A DNA stretch of 10,057 nt from an uncultured Dechloromonas sp. (GTDB lineage Bacteria; Pseudomonadota; Gammaproteobacteria; Burkholderiales; Rhodocyclaceae): assembly GCA_937996725.1 (NCBI GenBank), contig CALKUR010000111.1, forward strand, positions 1 through 10,057, written 5' to 3'. A model generated the notes under the pieces. The model was not told the origin of the DNA and did no database searches. It worked only from the letters and a program-made list of their open reading frames with translations. The position numbers and the translations under genes were made by a program. Shown piece after piece: positions 1-7,424 of the stretch (its first letter is position 1; each line of letters starts with the position of its first letter).

Positions 1-1
1 C

Positions 2-451
2 CTGGAGGCAAGTGGCAAATGCTTTGTGGTGATCGCTCCGAATAATGACCCTGGGACCGATCAAATCTTCTCTGTCATTGAGAAGCTGCCGGCTAACCGA
101 TTCCGGATGATTCCTTCCATGCGTTTCAACTACTTTTCCGAGTTGATGAAGAATGCATCCATTATGGTGGGCAACAGCAGCGCTGGTGTAAGAGAAGCGC
201 CTTTTCTCGGACTGTTCAGCATCGACATAGGCTCTAGGCAGAACAACCGTGCTCAAGCGGCTTCAGTGTTGAGTTGCCTGGCCGGTGAGACGGAAAAACT
301 CCAAAGCTTCATCAAGTCTCATTGGGCGAAGCGGCAGATGCCTGATTCGTCGTTCGGGAGTGGCCTTGCCTCTGATAATTTTGTGCAAGTTCTTTCCCGT
401 CCTGCTTTCTGGACGATATCGCTGCAGAAAGAGTTTCGTTCCGAGATCTGA
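2..451 (+). CDS. neuC: UDP-N-acetylglucosamine 2-epimerase (hydrolysing), NeuC type; 5'-truncated
   Basis: The frame is open from base 2 and ends at TGA 449-451, giving about 149 residues; the family is usually 370-390, so this is the C-terminal 40%. The GTG at 26 is an internal valine and not a start, because conserved sequence (LEASGKCFVV) continues upstream to the window edge. Family marks are the NNDPG motif near the front and GNSSAGVREAPF followed by IDIGSRQNNR, the UDP-contacting segment of NeuC/LegG-type enzymes. WecB-type non-hydrolysing epimerases have a different motif here. The reaction releases UDP and ManNAc (or a modified ManNAc) from UDP-GlcNAc-type substrates in the cytoplasm, usually for sialic or legionaminic acid synthesis. 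Which substrate applies cannot be told from this fragment. Any nonulosonate synthase partner would have to lie upstream, outside the window. Confidence 0.85.
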   Translation: MEASGKCFVVIAPNNDPGTDQIFSVIEKLPANRFRMIPSMRFNYFSELMKNASIMVGNSSAGVREAPFLGLFSIDIGSRQNNRAQAASVLSCLAGETEKLQSFIKSHWAKRQMPDSSFGSGLASDNFVQVLSRPAFWTISLQKEFRSEI

Positions 452-477
452 TGCTGCCGTCGGGCAGATCAGAGCTC
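443..477 (+). terminator. Hairpin at the end of the epimerase gene; possible terminator or attenuator
   Basis: A near-perfect inverted repeat overlaps the stop codon. Left arm GAG-A-TCTGAT-G-CTGCC (443-458), tetraloop GTCG (459-462), right arm GGCAG-ATCAGA-G-CTC (463-477). This makes about 14 base pairs with one bulged G (453) and one A/G mismatch. It is followed by GCCGATTTTCTT (478-489), a short interrupted T run starting several bases after the stem, so it is only a modest match to an intrinsic terminator. It lies in the 72-base gap before the ABC transporter gene and could reduce read-through or protect the upstream mRNA end. Confidence 0.4.
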
Positions 478-523
478 GCCGATTTTCTTGGGTAATTAAA
501 CGCCTAAACACAAGAATATTTAC

Positions 524-2254
524 ATGTTACGTAGAGTAAGAGCGTATTTTTGGGAGATTTGGTTTCTCGCGGGTGCCAATGTTCATAGGCTGCGCGTCAT
601 ATTTTCCCTATTTCTCTTTGTCGGTCTTCTTGATCTGGTCGGACTTGGCTTGATCGGTCACTACGTCGCGCTTGCGCTCGGGGCGGCGCCAACGTCTTCA
701 ATTCTGAGCACAAGTCTCCAGGGCGTTGGCATGGGGGCGGTCGGGATTGCCTTGCTTCTGGTTTTTGCCGTGAAGGCGGGTCTTGGTATCTGGGCAAATA
801 AACGCATCTTCAACATGGCAGGGTGGATAGAGGCCAATTTGCGTGTGGAGTTGCTGCGGCGCTATCAGTTCATGCCTTATCAGGCGTGGGCAGCCCGTAA
901 CTCGTCCGATTACATCAATGCCATCAATGTCTGGGCGCCGCAGTATGCGCGTTTGGTCTTGATGTCTCTTCTACGCCTCAGTGCGGAGGCATTGGTCGCT
1001 TGTTTAATTCTTGGCTTTCTTTTTTGGGTAGATCCGCGTGCATTTGTTGTGTTGCTGGCGTTGATCGCCGGCGTTACCCTGCTTTATGATCGCTTTCTGC
1101 GACGAAAGAATCGGGCCTATGCGGACCGTTTCAGGGCGGTTTCCTCTCTGGTGATTACCGATGTGCGCCAGGCCATGGATGGCATCAAGGAGATCCGCGT
1201 ACTAGGTGCAGAGAGATTCTTCAGCGACCGTATCGCGCGCAATGGGGATGCCCTCTGTTCCGCACAGGCCAGTAGCAATACCATTTCGAACTCCGCGCGC
1301 TACTTTCTTGAGCTTGCCGTTGTGGTTTTCGCAGTTCTCGTTCCTCTAATTGCATCAGGGACTGGTGCAAGTACTGTCGATATGGTCCCCGTGATTGCAA
1401 TATTCGGTGCCGGTACCATGCGGCTTGTCACACTATTTGGCCTAACCACCTCGACCTTGACCCAGATGGGTTTCTATCGACAGGTGGTCCACTCACTCTA
1501 CAACGACCTGAAGCAGGATGCCCCCCCATTGCAGAAAAACACTTCTGGTCAATACGCTGAGGACTTTTTACATATTTCGGTAAAGAACTTGGGGTTTTCC
1601 TACTCTGCGGCATCGTCTCCGGTGCTAGGGACCGTGGATTTCAAGATAGAGCGCGGCGACAAGCTTGTGCTTTTGGGTCCATCGGGGGCAGGGAAATCCA
1701 CGCTTGTCGATTTGCTACTTGGCATATTGCAACCCAGCCGTGGAAGTGTTGATGTAACCGACTCGTCGGGGCGTTTGCTCGGGCACAGCGCCGCGCCCTA
1801 CTCGGTATATCTCCCCCAATCCACCTTCCTGATAGATGATACGGTGCGACGTAATGTGGCTCTTGGGCAGGATGATGCGCAGATCGACGAGGTTGGACTG
1901 CGTGAGGCGTTGAGGAGGACCCACCTGCTGGAAGTCGTGGAGTCTCTGCCGCAAGGTTTGGATACGCCGGTGGGTGACCGGGGAGTCAGGCTTTCTGGCG
2001 GGCAGCGGCAGCGTATCGCGATTGCGCGAGCGTTCTACCTAGGGAGAACGGTCCTGTTTCTTGATGAGGCCACCAGTGCGATCGATGTGAAGACAGAAGA
2101 GGCAATACTGAATGACCTTTTGTTGGGGGCTGATGACCTGACGGTCGTGTTAATCACTCACCGTGTCGATATAGTCCATCGCTTTGACCGCGTCTATCGC
2201 GTGGAGCATGGCAATGTCACGGAGGTCACCAGCGACTTCCGGAAGAACGCGTAA
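524..2254 (+). CDS. ABC exporter with fused membrane and ATPase domains (PglK/MsbA-like candidate glycan flippase)
   Basis: 576 residues, a typical length for a half-transporter that works as a homodimer. Hydrophobic segments lie near residues 25-50, 67-90, 147-169, 172-190, 259-279 and 287-308, giving the six-helix exporter domain. The ATPase domain carries Walker A GPSGAGKST (385-393), the Q-loop glutamine (432, LPQS), signature LSGGQRQ (490-496), Walker B VLFLDE (510-515) and the H-loop histidine (546, ITHR), so all catalytic elements are intact. Fused exporters of this kind in glycan loci include PglK, which flips lipid-linked oligosaccharides; the role here is inferred from context, and a drug or lipid exporter cannot be excluded. 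The ATG at 524 has only a poor ribosome-binding site (AAGAA), but no better start is visible. The next gene begins 5 bases after the stop. Confidence 0.9.
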   Translation: MLRRVRAYFWEIWFLAGANVHRLRVIFSLFLFVGLLDLVGLGLIGHYVALALGAAPTSSILSTSLQGVGMGAVGIALLLVFAVKAGLGIWANKRIFNMAGWIEANLRVELLRRYQFMPYQAWAARNSSDYINAINVWAPQYARLVLMSLLRLSAEALVACLILGFLFWVDPRAFVVLLALIAGVTLLYDRFLRRKNRAYADRFRAVSSLVITDVRQAMDGIKEIRVLGAERFFSDRIARNGDALCSAQASSNTISNSARYFLELAVVVFAVLVPLIASGTGASTVDMVPVIAIFGAGTMRLVTLFGLTTSTLTQMGFYRQVVHSLYNDLKQDAPPLQKNTSGQYAEDFLHISVKNLGFSYSAASSPVLGTVDFKIERGDKLVLLGPSGAGKSTLVDLLLGILQPSRGSVDVTDSSGRLLGHSAAPYSVYLPQSTFLIDDTVRRNVALGQDDAQIDEVGLREALRRTHLLEVVESLPQGLDTPVGDRGVRLSGGQRQRIAIARAFYLGRTVLFLDEATSAIDVKTEEAILNDLLLGADDLTVVLITHRVDIVHRFDRVYRVEHGNVTEVTSDFRKNA

Positions 2255-2259
2255 ACGCT

Positions 2260-3774
2260 ATGAGCGTTATCGTCTGTATCTCTACCGGCCTTCAGACTCC
2301 CGAGCTGGAAATCATGCTTTCCAAGGCTCAGTCGGCTATCGATGCTGGTCAATCCACCGTCGTGGCCACTTGTGCTGGCGGGAGCGGATATGCCTGCTCA
2401 CTGAATATCTATGGTCTGAACTCAATCTGTGCAACTTGTCGTTCCCAAACCCGTCGCGGTTTGGACAGCCTGCGCGGCAACTACGAACATGTCGAAACAC
2501 CTGCGCAGGTCGCATTGCCTTCTGCCGCCTTATCGAAAGACCGAGTGCTCGAGAATCGGTGGTCTCTGAAGGACTATAGTTTCGAGAACATCGACGTTGG
2601 GCAGGCTGCCTACTCCAGCTACATTGGCCTTTCTCGCGACCAAGACCTTGAGGGCGGGTTGGCGATCTGGTCGCTCCGACGGTTGCTGGCCACTTCGGAG
2701 GCGCTTGTGGTTTGGGCTCGCATGATGTTGACGCATCATGCGGCGCATAGGGTCGTCCTCTACAACGGCCGTCAGAATCAATACCGACCTCTACTGCGGG
2801 TGGCGCAGCAGATGAAAATACCGGTTGAGGTCATGGAGTTTTCAGGCCAGCACGCGGGGTGCGTATACACTTTCGAAAACCAATTGCCGCAAGACCTTGG
2901 TGTGTTAAATGGCAGCATCCAGGCCCGTTGGCTGAGTTTTGATGGTGATGCTAAGCAATGCGCAGCGGACTACTACACCTATAAGCGCTCGGGCGGCGTG
3001 ATCAATGACTCCAAGGCTTATGTTCTGGGTCAGCAAGCTGGCTTGCTACCCGTCGACTGGGATGCAAGCAAGCACAACATTGCCATCTTCAATAGCTCAG
3101 AGGATGAATTTGCTGCATTAGGAGGGGAATATGACAAAACCCTCTACCGAAACCAAACTGAAGCCATCACCCGCCTGTGTGAATCGTTGCATGACGATCC
3201 AGACGTTGTCCTCTGGCTGCGCATTCATCCCAATTTGAAGGACATTGGCTGGAGCTTTGCAACCCGCCTTCGTGATCTGCAACCGAAACACGCAAATGTG
3301 CGCGTTATCGCAGGCGACTCCCCGGTCAGCTCATACAGCTTGCTAGACGCGTGTGCTATTACGCTCAGCTTTGGATCGACGATGGGTGTGGAAGCTGCGT
3401 ATTGGGGCAAACCATCCATCCTAGTGGGGCGTAGTGTCTACGAGCGGCTTGGATCTGTCTACACGCCTAAGACACATGAAGAGGTTGTGGCGCTTGTGCG
3501 CAGGCGCGATCTTGCGGCGTTGCCGGTGGAGGGCGCCTACAAAGTCGCCTTGTTCTGGAGCAAAGGCGGTCATTCCCTGCCCGGGTTCACAGGAGATCGC
3601 GCGACCGGCTTCAGGTTTGCAGGTCGGTTGTTTGGCAAGACGCTGTGGGAGAAGCTGAGCTACGGTCTGGGAAAATTTTTGGAGAAGGCCATTTTGGGCG
3701 AACTTATTAACTTTGGCTTGAGACGGGCGAAGGCAAATCTCGGAGAGGAGGGTGATGCGCTATCTGATCGCTGA
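2260..3774 (+). CDS. GT-B-like surface polysaccharide biosynthesis protein (capsule-synthesis/KpsC-like), first of a tandem pair
   Basis: 504 residues. The C-terminal half resembles the capsule-synthesis family that includes the KpsC/KpsS Kdo transferases. It has IHPN (His323-Pro324), then SSYSLLDAC, then GSTMGVEAAYWGKP (372-385), the pattern of a GT-B nucleotide-sugar site. An NGR motif (169-171) is shared with the next gene at almost the same position, as are SSEDEF and SSDDEY. The N-terminus has a cysteine group (C38, C46, C57, C60) missing from the neighbour. The C-terminal 45 residues (LFGKTLWEKLSYG onward) look like amphipathic helix and may touch the membrane. No signal peptide is seen, so it is probably cytoplasmic. 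The start at 2260 follows the previous stop by 5 bases. Transfer of a sugar to a lipid-linked or growing glycan is the likely role; donor and acceptor are unknown. Confidence 0.75.
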   Translation: MSVIVCISTGLQTPELEIMLSKAQSAIDAGQSTVVATCAGGSGYACSLNIYGLNSICATCRSQTRRGLDSLRGNYEHVETPAQVALPSAALSKDRVLENRWSLKDYSFENIDVGQAAYSSYIGLSRDQDLEGGLAIWSLRRLLATSEALVVWARMMLTHHAAHRVVLYNGRQNQYRPLLRVAQQMKIPVEVMEFSGQHAGCVYTFENQLPQDLGVLNGSIQARWLSFDGDAKQCAADYYTYKRSGGVINDSKAYVLGQQAGLLPVDWDASKHNIAIFNSSEDEFAALGGEYDKTLYRNQTEAITRLCESLHDDPDVVLWLRIHPNLKDIGWSFATRLRDLQPKHANVRVIAGDSPVSSYSLLDACAITLSFGSTMGVEAAYWGKPSILVGRSVYERLGSVYTPKTHEEVVALVRRRDLAALPVEGAYKVALFWSKGGHSLPGFTGDRATGFRFAGRLFGKTLWEKLSYGLGKFLEKAILGELINFGLRRAKANLGEEGDALSDR

Positions 3775-5200
3775 AAGCGTTTCGCTCAAGCCGCACCTTG
3801 AAACCGCTGGGGAGGTGGCGCTGCAGGCGTTAAGTGATGGACATGAAGTGAGGTTTGCTTGGCTTGGCGAACATCTGCCGTGGTCAGACTGGAGCCTGCC
3901 TTCTATTGCCCGGTGGATGGGTTGTTCTCTTGAGCGGCGCGAGCGGCTGTTTGAGCGCCTGCTGGTTAGAGAAGGCGTGAGTGTTTTGGATCGGCCGGCT
4001 GATGATCCAGCTTGGGGGCGCACGGTAGCAGAATGGTCGCGGGGTTTCAAGGGTGACCTGAGCGCACTTAAACAGTATTCCTACCAGGGCGTTGCTTTAG
4101 GGGCAGGTGCTGCTTCTTCGCTTATTTCGTATACCGGCAACAGCTGCTACGAACCGCTTGAAGATATTGATCGTGCCCGCGCGTGTTTGGCCGCGGCACT
4201 CTTGGTTTACTTGCGCGCAGAAAGAGTCATTTACGATTTCAAACCTGACGTTGTGATAACCTTCAACGGCAGATTTGCCACATCAAAGCCAATTGTCTCT
4301 GCGGCTGAACGGGCGGGGGTCAAGGTCCTGCGTCACGAGCGTGGCTACACATATAGTCATTACGAACTCTTTTCCGATGCAATTCATGACTTTGGCTACA
4401 TTCGGCGTCGCATTCAAGAGGCTTGGGATGCTGCCGACCCCCGTCAACGCGTGCTGTTGGGCCATCAGTTCTTTCAGCGTAGACGTGGCGGAGACGGTAT
4501 AGGCTGGTATTCGTTTACGACAGGGCAGGAGAAGGGACGTGCTCCAGGCCGTGTGCCCGGCAAGCGCCGACTGGTCTACTTTTCGTCTAGTGACGATGAA
4601 TACGCTGCGGTTGCGGACGCTTACGAGCCGGGGCCTTGGCCGGACCAACTGAGTGCGGTTCGAGACTTGATCGCTTCCCAGCGAGCGTACTCAGATCTGG
4701 AGCTTGTGATAAGAGTTCATCCGCATCTTGTTAAAAAATCCGCTGCAGAGCGGGAGCGCTGGGCGCAAATGGGCGAGGCCGGCGTGGATGTAATTGCGCC
4801 ACACGAGTCGGTGGATTCCTATGCACTGATCGACTCGGCTGAAATCGTCGCATCCTATGGTTCCACCATCGGAATGGAGGCGGCATACTGGGGCAAGCCT
4901 AGCGTGCTCCTAGGACCTTGCGCCTACCGCGGCTCCGGCGCGGTCCTAGTGCCTGAGAACCAAAATGAGATACAGGTGTTGCTGGACCCGGTTAATCCAC
5001 CTGCCGAGCCCTTGCAGGAAAACTGCCTCTCCTATGGCCATTACTACCTGAGCTACGGACGTAAGTTCCGCTACTATATTCCTGAGTCTCTCTCCGAGGG
5101 GCGTTTGCTCGGCCACCGTCTGGGTTGGGACCCTTGGTTGGTTCACATGCTGCGCAAGATGCGCGTGAGTGAATTTTATCGAAACGTTAAAAATATTTGA
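3755..5200 (+). CDS. GT-B-like surface polysaccharide biosynthesis protein, second of a tandem pair
   Basis: 481 residues from ATG 3755. A GTG sits directly before it (3752), but AGGAGG at 3746-3751 abuts the GTG, so the ATG is the better start, probably using GGAG at 3742-3745. The gene overlaps the preceding one by 20 bases, which suggests translational coupling. It is collinear with its neighbour: NGR at 171-173, VHPH at 321-324 (His322), VDSYALIDSAEIV, then GSTIGMEAAYWGKP at 369-382. The two are therefore diverged paralogues or related enzymes acting in succession. No transmembrane segment is obvious. By family resemblance (capsule-synthesis/KpsC-like, GT-B fold) it is probably a glycosyltransferase acting on a lipid-linked or growing chain. 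The exact reaction cannot be assigned. Confidence 0.75.
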   Translation: MRYLIAESVSLKPHLETAGEVALQALSDGHEVRFAWLGEHLPWSDWSLPSIARWMGCSLERRERLFERLLVREGVSVLDRPADDPAWGRTVAEWSRGFKGDLSALKQYSYQGVALGAGAASSLISYTGNSCYEPLEDIDRARACLAAALLVYLRAERVIYDFKPDVVITFNGRFATSKPIVSAAERAGVKVLRHERGYTYSHYELFSDAIHDFGYIRRRIQEAWDAADPRQRVLLGHQFFQRRRGGDGIGWYSFTTGQEKGRAPGRVPGKRRLVYFSSSDDEYAAVADAYEPGPWPDQLSAVRDLIASQRAYSDLELVIRVHPHLVKKSAAERERWAQMGEAGVDVIAPHESVDSYALIDSAEIVASYGSTIGMEAAYWGKPSVLLGPCAYRGSGAVLVPENQNEIQVLLDPVNPPAEPLQENCLSYGHYYLSYGRKFRYYIPESLSEGRLLGHRLGWDPWLVHMLRKMRVSEFYRNVKNI

Positions 5201-5210
5201 ATAGAGCGTG

Positions 5211-6158
5211 ATGGAAACAAAGCGAATTCTTGTTACCGGTGGTGCAGGCTTCCTCGGGTCTCACTTGTGCGAGCGTTTGCTGCGCGATGGCCATGAGGTG
5301 TTATGTATCGACAATTACTTCACCGGTCGGCGCATGAATATTGCTCATCTTTTGAAAGACCCAGCTTTCGAGGTGATGCGGCATGATGTGACTTGGCCAC
5401 TCTATGTGGAGGTAGACCAGATCTACAATTTGGCCTGCCCTGCGAGTCCGGTGCATTATCAATACGATCCGGTTCAGACGATCAAGACCAGCGTGCACGG
5501 CGCGATCAACATGCTGGGGCTTGCCAAACGCCTAAACGCGCGCATTTTGCAGGCAAGTACTTCCGAGGTGTATGGAGACCCGGACGTACATCCTCAAACC
5601 GAAGCGTATTGGGGGCGAGTGAATCCGATTGGTCCCCGTGCGTGTTATGACGAAGGTAAGCGTTGCGCCGAAACACTGTTCTTCGATTACTTCCGACAGA
5701 ACAATGTGGATATCAAGGTGGTGCGCATCTTCAACACTTATGGTCCGCGCATGCATCCGAACGATGGGCGCGTGGTGAGCAACTTTATCGTGCAGGCGCT
5801 TAAGGGGGAGGACATAACAATCTACGGCGATGGCAGTCAGACGAGGAGTTTTTGTTATGTGGACGACCTTATCGAATTCTTTGTGCGCTTTATGGCGACC
5901 AAAAAGGGTACCACGGGCCCAGTCAATGCCGGAAATCCTTGCGAATTTTCCATGCTACAACTCGCCGAAGAGGTTCTGAAGATCGTGGGAGGCAAGTCGA
6001 AGATTGCATTTCTCCCGCTGCCCCAGGACGATCCCAAGCAGCGTCAACCCGACATTTCGTTGGCCAAGAGCCTTACTGATTGGCAGCCTAGTGTGCAATT
6101 GAATGAAGGATTGCGCGAGACGGTAAAATATTTCAGAGCCCGGTTGAAAGTTCAATAA
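5211..6158 (+). CDS. uxs: UDP-glucuronate decarboxylase (UDP-xylose synthase)
   Basis: 315 residues from ATG 5211; a GTG directly upstream (5208) is less likely. An extended short-chain dehydrogenase with NAD-binding GGAGFLG (G10, G13, G16), catalytic STSE (116-119) and YDEGK (Tyr146, Lys150). Diagnostic blocks for this family are NLACPASPVHYQYDPVQTIK, ASTSEVYGDP, RIFNTYGPRM, DGRVVSNFI and YGDGSQTRSF, which match UXS enzymes closely and separate it from dTDP-glucose dehydratases and UDP-galactose epimerases. It converts UDP-glucuronate to UDP-xylose in the cytoplasm with tightly bound NAD. There is no N-terminal membrane anchor, as is normal for bacterial forms. UDP-glucuronate would come from a UDP-glucose dehydrogenase not present here. 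The stop TAA overlaps the next ATG (TAATG), indicating coupled translation. Confidence 0.95.
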   Translation: METKRILVTGGAGFLGSHLCERLLRDGHEVLCIDNYFTGRRMNIAHLLKDPAFEVMRHDVTWPLYVEVDQIYNLACPASPVHYQYDPVQTIKTSVHGAINMLGLAKRLNARILQASTSEVYGDPDVHPQTEAYWGRVNPIGPRACYDEGKRCAETLFFDYFRQNNVDIKVVRIFNTYGPRMHPNDGRVVSNFIVQALKGEDITIYGDGSQTRSFCYVDDLIEFFVRFMATKKGTTGPVNAGNPCEFSMLQLAEEVLKIVGGKSKIAFLPLPQDDPKQRQPDISLAKSLTDWQPSVQLNEGLRETVKYFRARLKVQ

Positions 6159-7201
6159 TGACCAGGGTGTTATTTCTGTCCAATATACCTACGCCGTATC
6201 AACTGGATTTTTTCGGGGCATTGGCAAAATCTGCCGATGTGCTCGCTGTTTTTCTTTGGGGGCGCGAATCCAATCGGGACTGGCGTCTGGCTGAAAAGCC
6301 ATGGCTTCGCGTGCTGGGCAACAACCAAGGTAAACCTGGTTGGGACGAACTTCGAGCATTGCTTGAGCAATTCAAGCCTGAGCATGTATTGGTGGGGGGG
6401 TATCATCTCCCTTTGTCATCCCGACTGAGATGGTATTGCTTCCGCCGTGGAGTCTCTTTCCATTACTGGTTGGAGAAGCCTCTGCCCGCCAGCGGGATGC
6501 GGGCATTAATTCGACGCTTTGCGTGGGCGCTGACGTTGCCATTTGCTCAGCAGGTCTTTTGTATCGGAAAAGAGGCAATCGCCGCTTATAATCCTTTTTC
6601 GCATAGGACAGTTAATCTTCCATATTCAATTGATGCGTCACGGTATGCGCAGCGTCGAGAACTGCCGAGTAAGCCGCTCAAATGCCTCTACATTGGGCAA
6701 TATATCGTTCGCAAGGGTATCCCGGAGTTGTTGGAGGCGTTTGCTGGCATTGCGCCGAACGAGGCGACGCTCTCTCTAGTCGGATCGGGCGAATTGAAGT
6801 CTCTGGTATCTGACTACACTCAAAAGTATTCTCATATAAGTGAGAGTGGTTTTGTTGAGCCTGATGAACTGCCCCAGTTAATATCCCAATATGACCTGTT
6901 ATTGGTGCCCTCGCGCCACGATGGTTGGGCGGTGGTGGTGGTTGAGGCGATGGCCTCAGGTCTACCGGTAGTCAGTACGCGCCATACGGGTGCATTTGTG
7001 GAGATGGGGCAATGGGAGGGCGCGGTGAGAACAGGAACTTTATGCGAAGTCGACGCCCGCTCAATCCGTCAAGCTGTAATTGGATATGTGAGCGCTCCCG
7101 AACGAATAACAAAAGAGGGCATGCAGGGGCGGGTGGTAATGTTGGCATCGCCGGCGGAATCAAATAGCGCCGCCGGGATCTTCTTGGCGGCTCTTAAGTA
7201 G
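6158..7201 (+). CDS. Glycosyltransferase, family 4 (GT-B fold)
   Basis: 347 residues. The N-terminus VLFLSNIPTPYQLDFF is the usual opening of GT4 enzymes that bind a lipid-linked acceptor. The C-terminal donor domain has LYIGQYIVRKGIPELLEAF, LVGSGEL, a GFV segment, and the catalytic/UDP motif SRHDGWAVVVVEAMASGLPVV. In that motif Asp255 stands where many GT4 enzymes have the first Glu of EX7E, with Glu263 as the second. The start ATG shares one base with the stop of the UDP-xylose synthase gene, so the two are probably co-translated. This makes a xylosyl or other pentosyl transfer an attractive but unproven guess. Coding sequence is AT-richer than at the end of the window (53 of 120 bases G+C at 6541-6660), and a run of seven G (6394-6400) lies inside it. 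Confidence 0.88.
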   Translation: MTRVLFLSNIPTPYQLDFFGALAKSADVLAVFLWGRESNRDWRLAEKPWLRVLGNNQGKPGWDELRALLEQFKPEHVLVGGYHLPLSSRLRWYCFRRGVSFHYWLEKPLPASGMRALIRRFAWALTLPFAQQVFCIGKEAIAAYNPFSHRTVNLPYSIDASRYAQRRELPSKPLKCLYIGQYIVRKGIPELLEAFAGIAPNEATLSLVGSGELKSLVSDYTQKYSHISESGFVEPDELPQLISQYDLLLVPSRHDGWAVVVVEAMASGLPVVSTRHTGAFVEMGQWEGAVRTGTLCEVDARSIRQAVIGYVSAPERITKEGMQGRVVMLASPAESNSAAGIFLAALK

Positions 7202-7424
7202 AGAAGTTATTGTTGATTTGAAGGATTTCTGGGTAAGGCGGGTGGATCTGTACGACACTGCTAGTGTTGCGGAATGCGCAAAAATACGCCATTTAAAGAT
7301 TGGGAAAAAATTTGATCACTCCGATAGCCGGTGACGTGTCGAACGTGCCAAATCAATATCAAGAAGTGTTCAATCAACTGGCATGTAGCGGCCTTGAATA
7401 ACAGTGAAGTAGACAAAGGCTGAT
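7202..7424 (+). other. Intergenic gap with small hairpins and possible decayed coding sequence
   Basis: The only gap longer than 75 bases in the window; AT-rich (49 of 120 bases G+C at 7201-7320). A frame open from 7206 to TGA 7332 reads VDLKDFWVRRVDLYDTASV and onward, and a second, overlapping frame ending at TAA 7399 reads ITPIAGDVSNVPNQYQEV and onward. The two would join if one base were removed at the A run 7305-7310. Neither has a convincing start and I recognise no family. Two adjacent small inverted repeats are present: 7253-7259 with 7263-7269, and 7273-7278 with 7287-7293. No convincing sigma-70 promoter or T-run terminator was found. It could be a remnant of a lost gene, a leader, or a rearrangement scar. 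Confidence 0.3.

Noticed and set aside
488..517. Possible -35/-10 pair (TTGGGT and AAGAAT) before the ABC gene
   Set aside because: Both boxes match the consensus poorly and the start site would fall on or beside the ATG, leaving no leader.
285..539. 84-codon + strand frame spanning the gap before the ABC gene
   Set aside because: Its front half is out of frame with the conserved epimerase; it runs through the hairpin, overlaps the ABC start and has no recognisable motif.
2184..2579. 131-codon + strand frame across the ABC/GT-B junction
   Set aside because: It overlaps the conserved end of the ABC ATPase and the start of the next gene in another frame; composition is shadow-like.
4283..4648. 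121-codon open frame on the - strand
   Set aside because: It is antisense to the second tandem GT-B-like gene and shows no family features.
7151..7176. CCGGCGG/CCGCCGG inverted repeat near the end of the first GT4 gene
   Set aside because: The stem is 7 bases with a 12-base loop, lies inside coding sequence and has no following T run, so a terminator is not supported.
7267..7297. Possible promoter in the gap (TTGCGG with TTTAAA)
   Set aside because: Spacing is 19 bases and the -10 match is weak, so it is not worth annotating.
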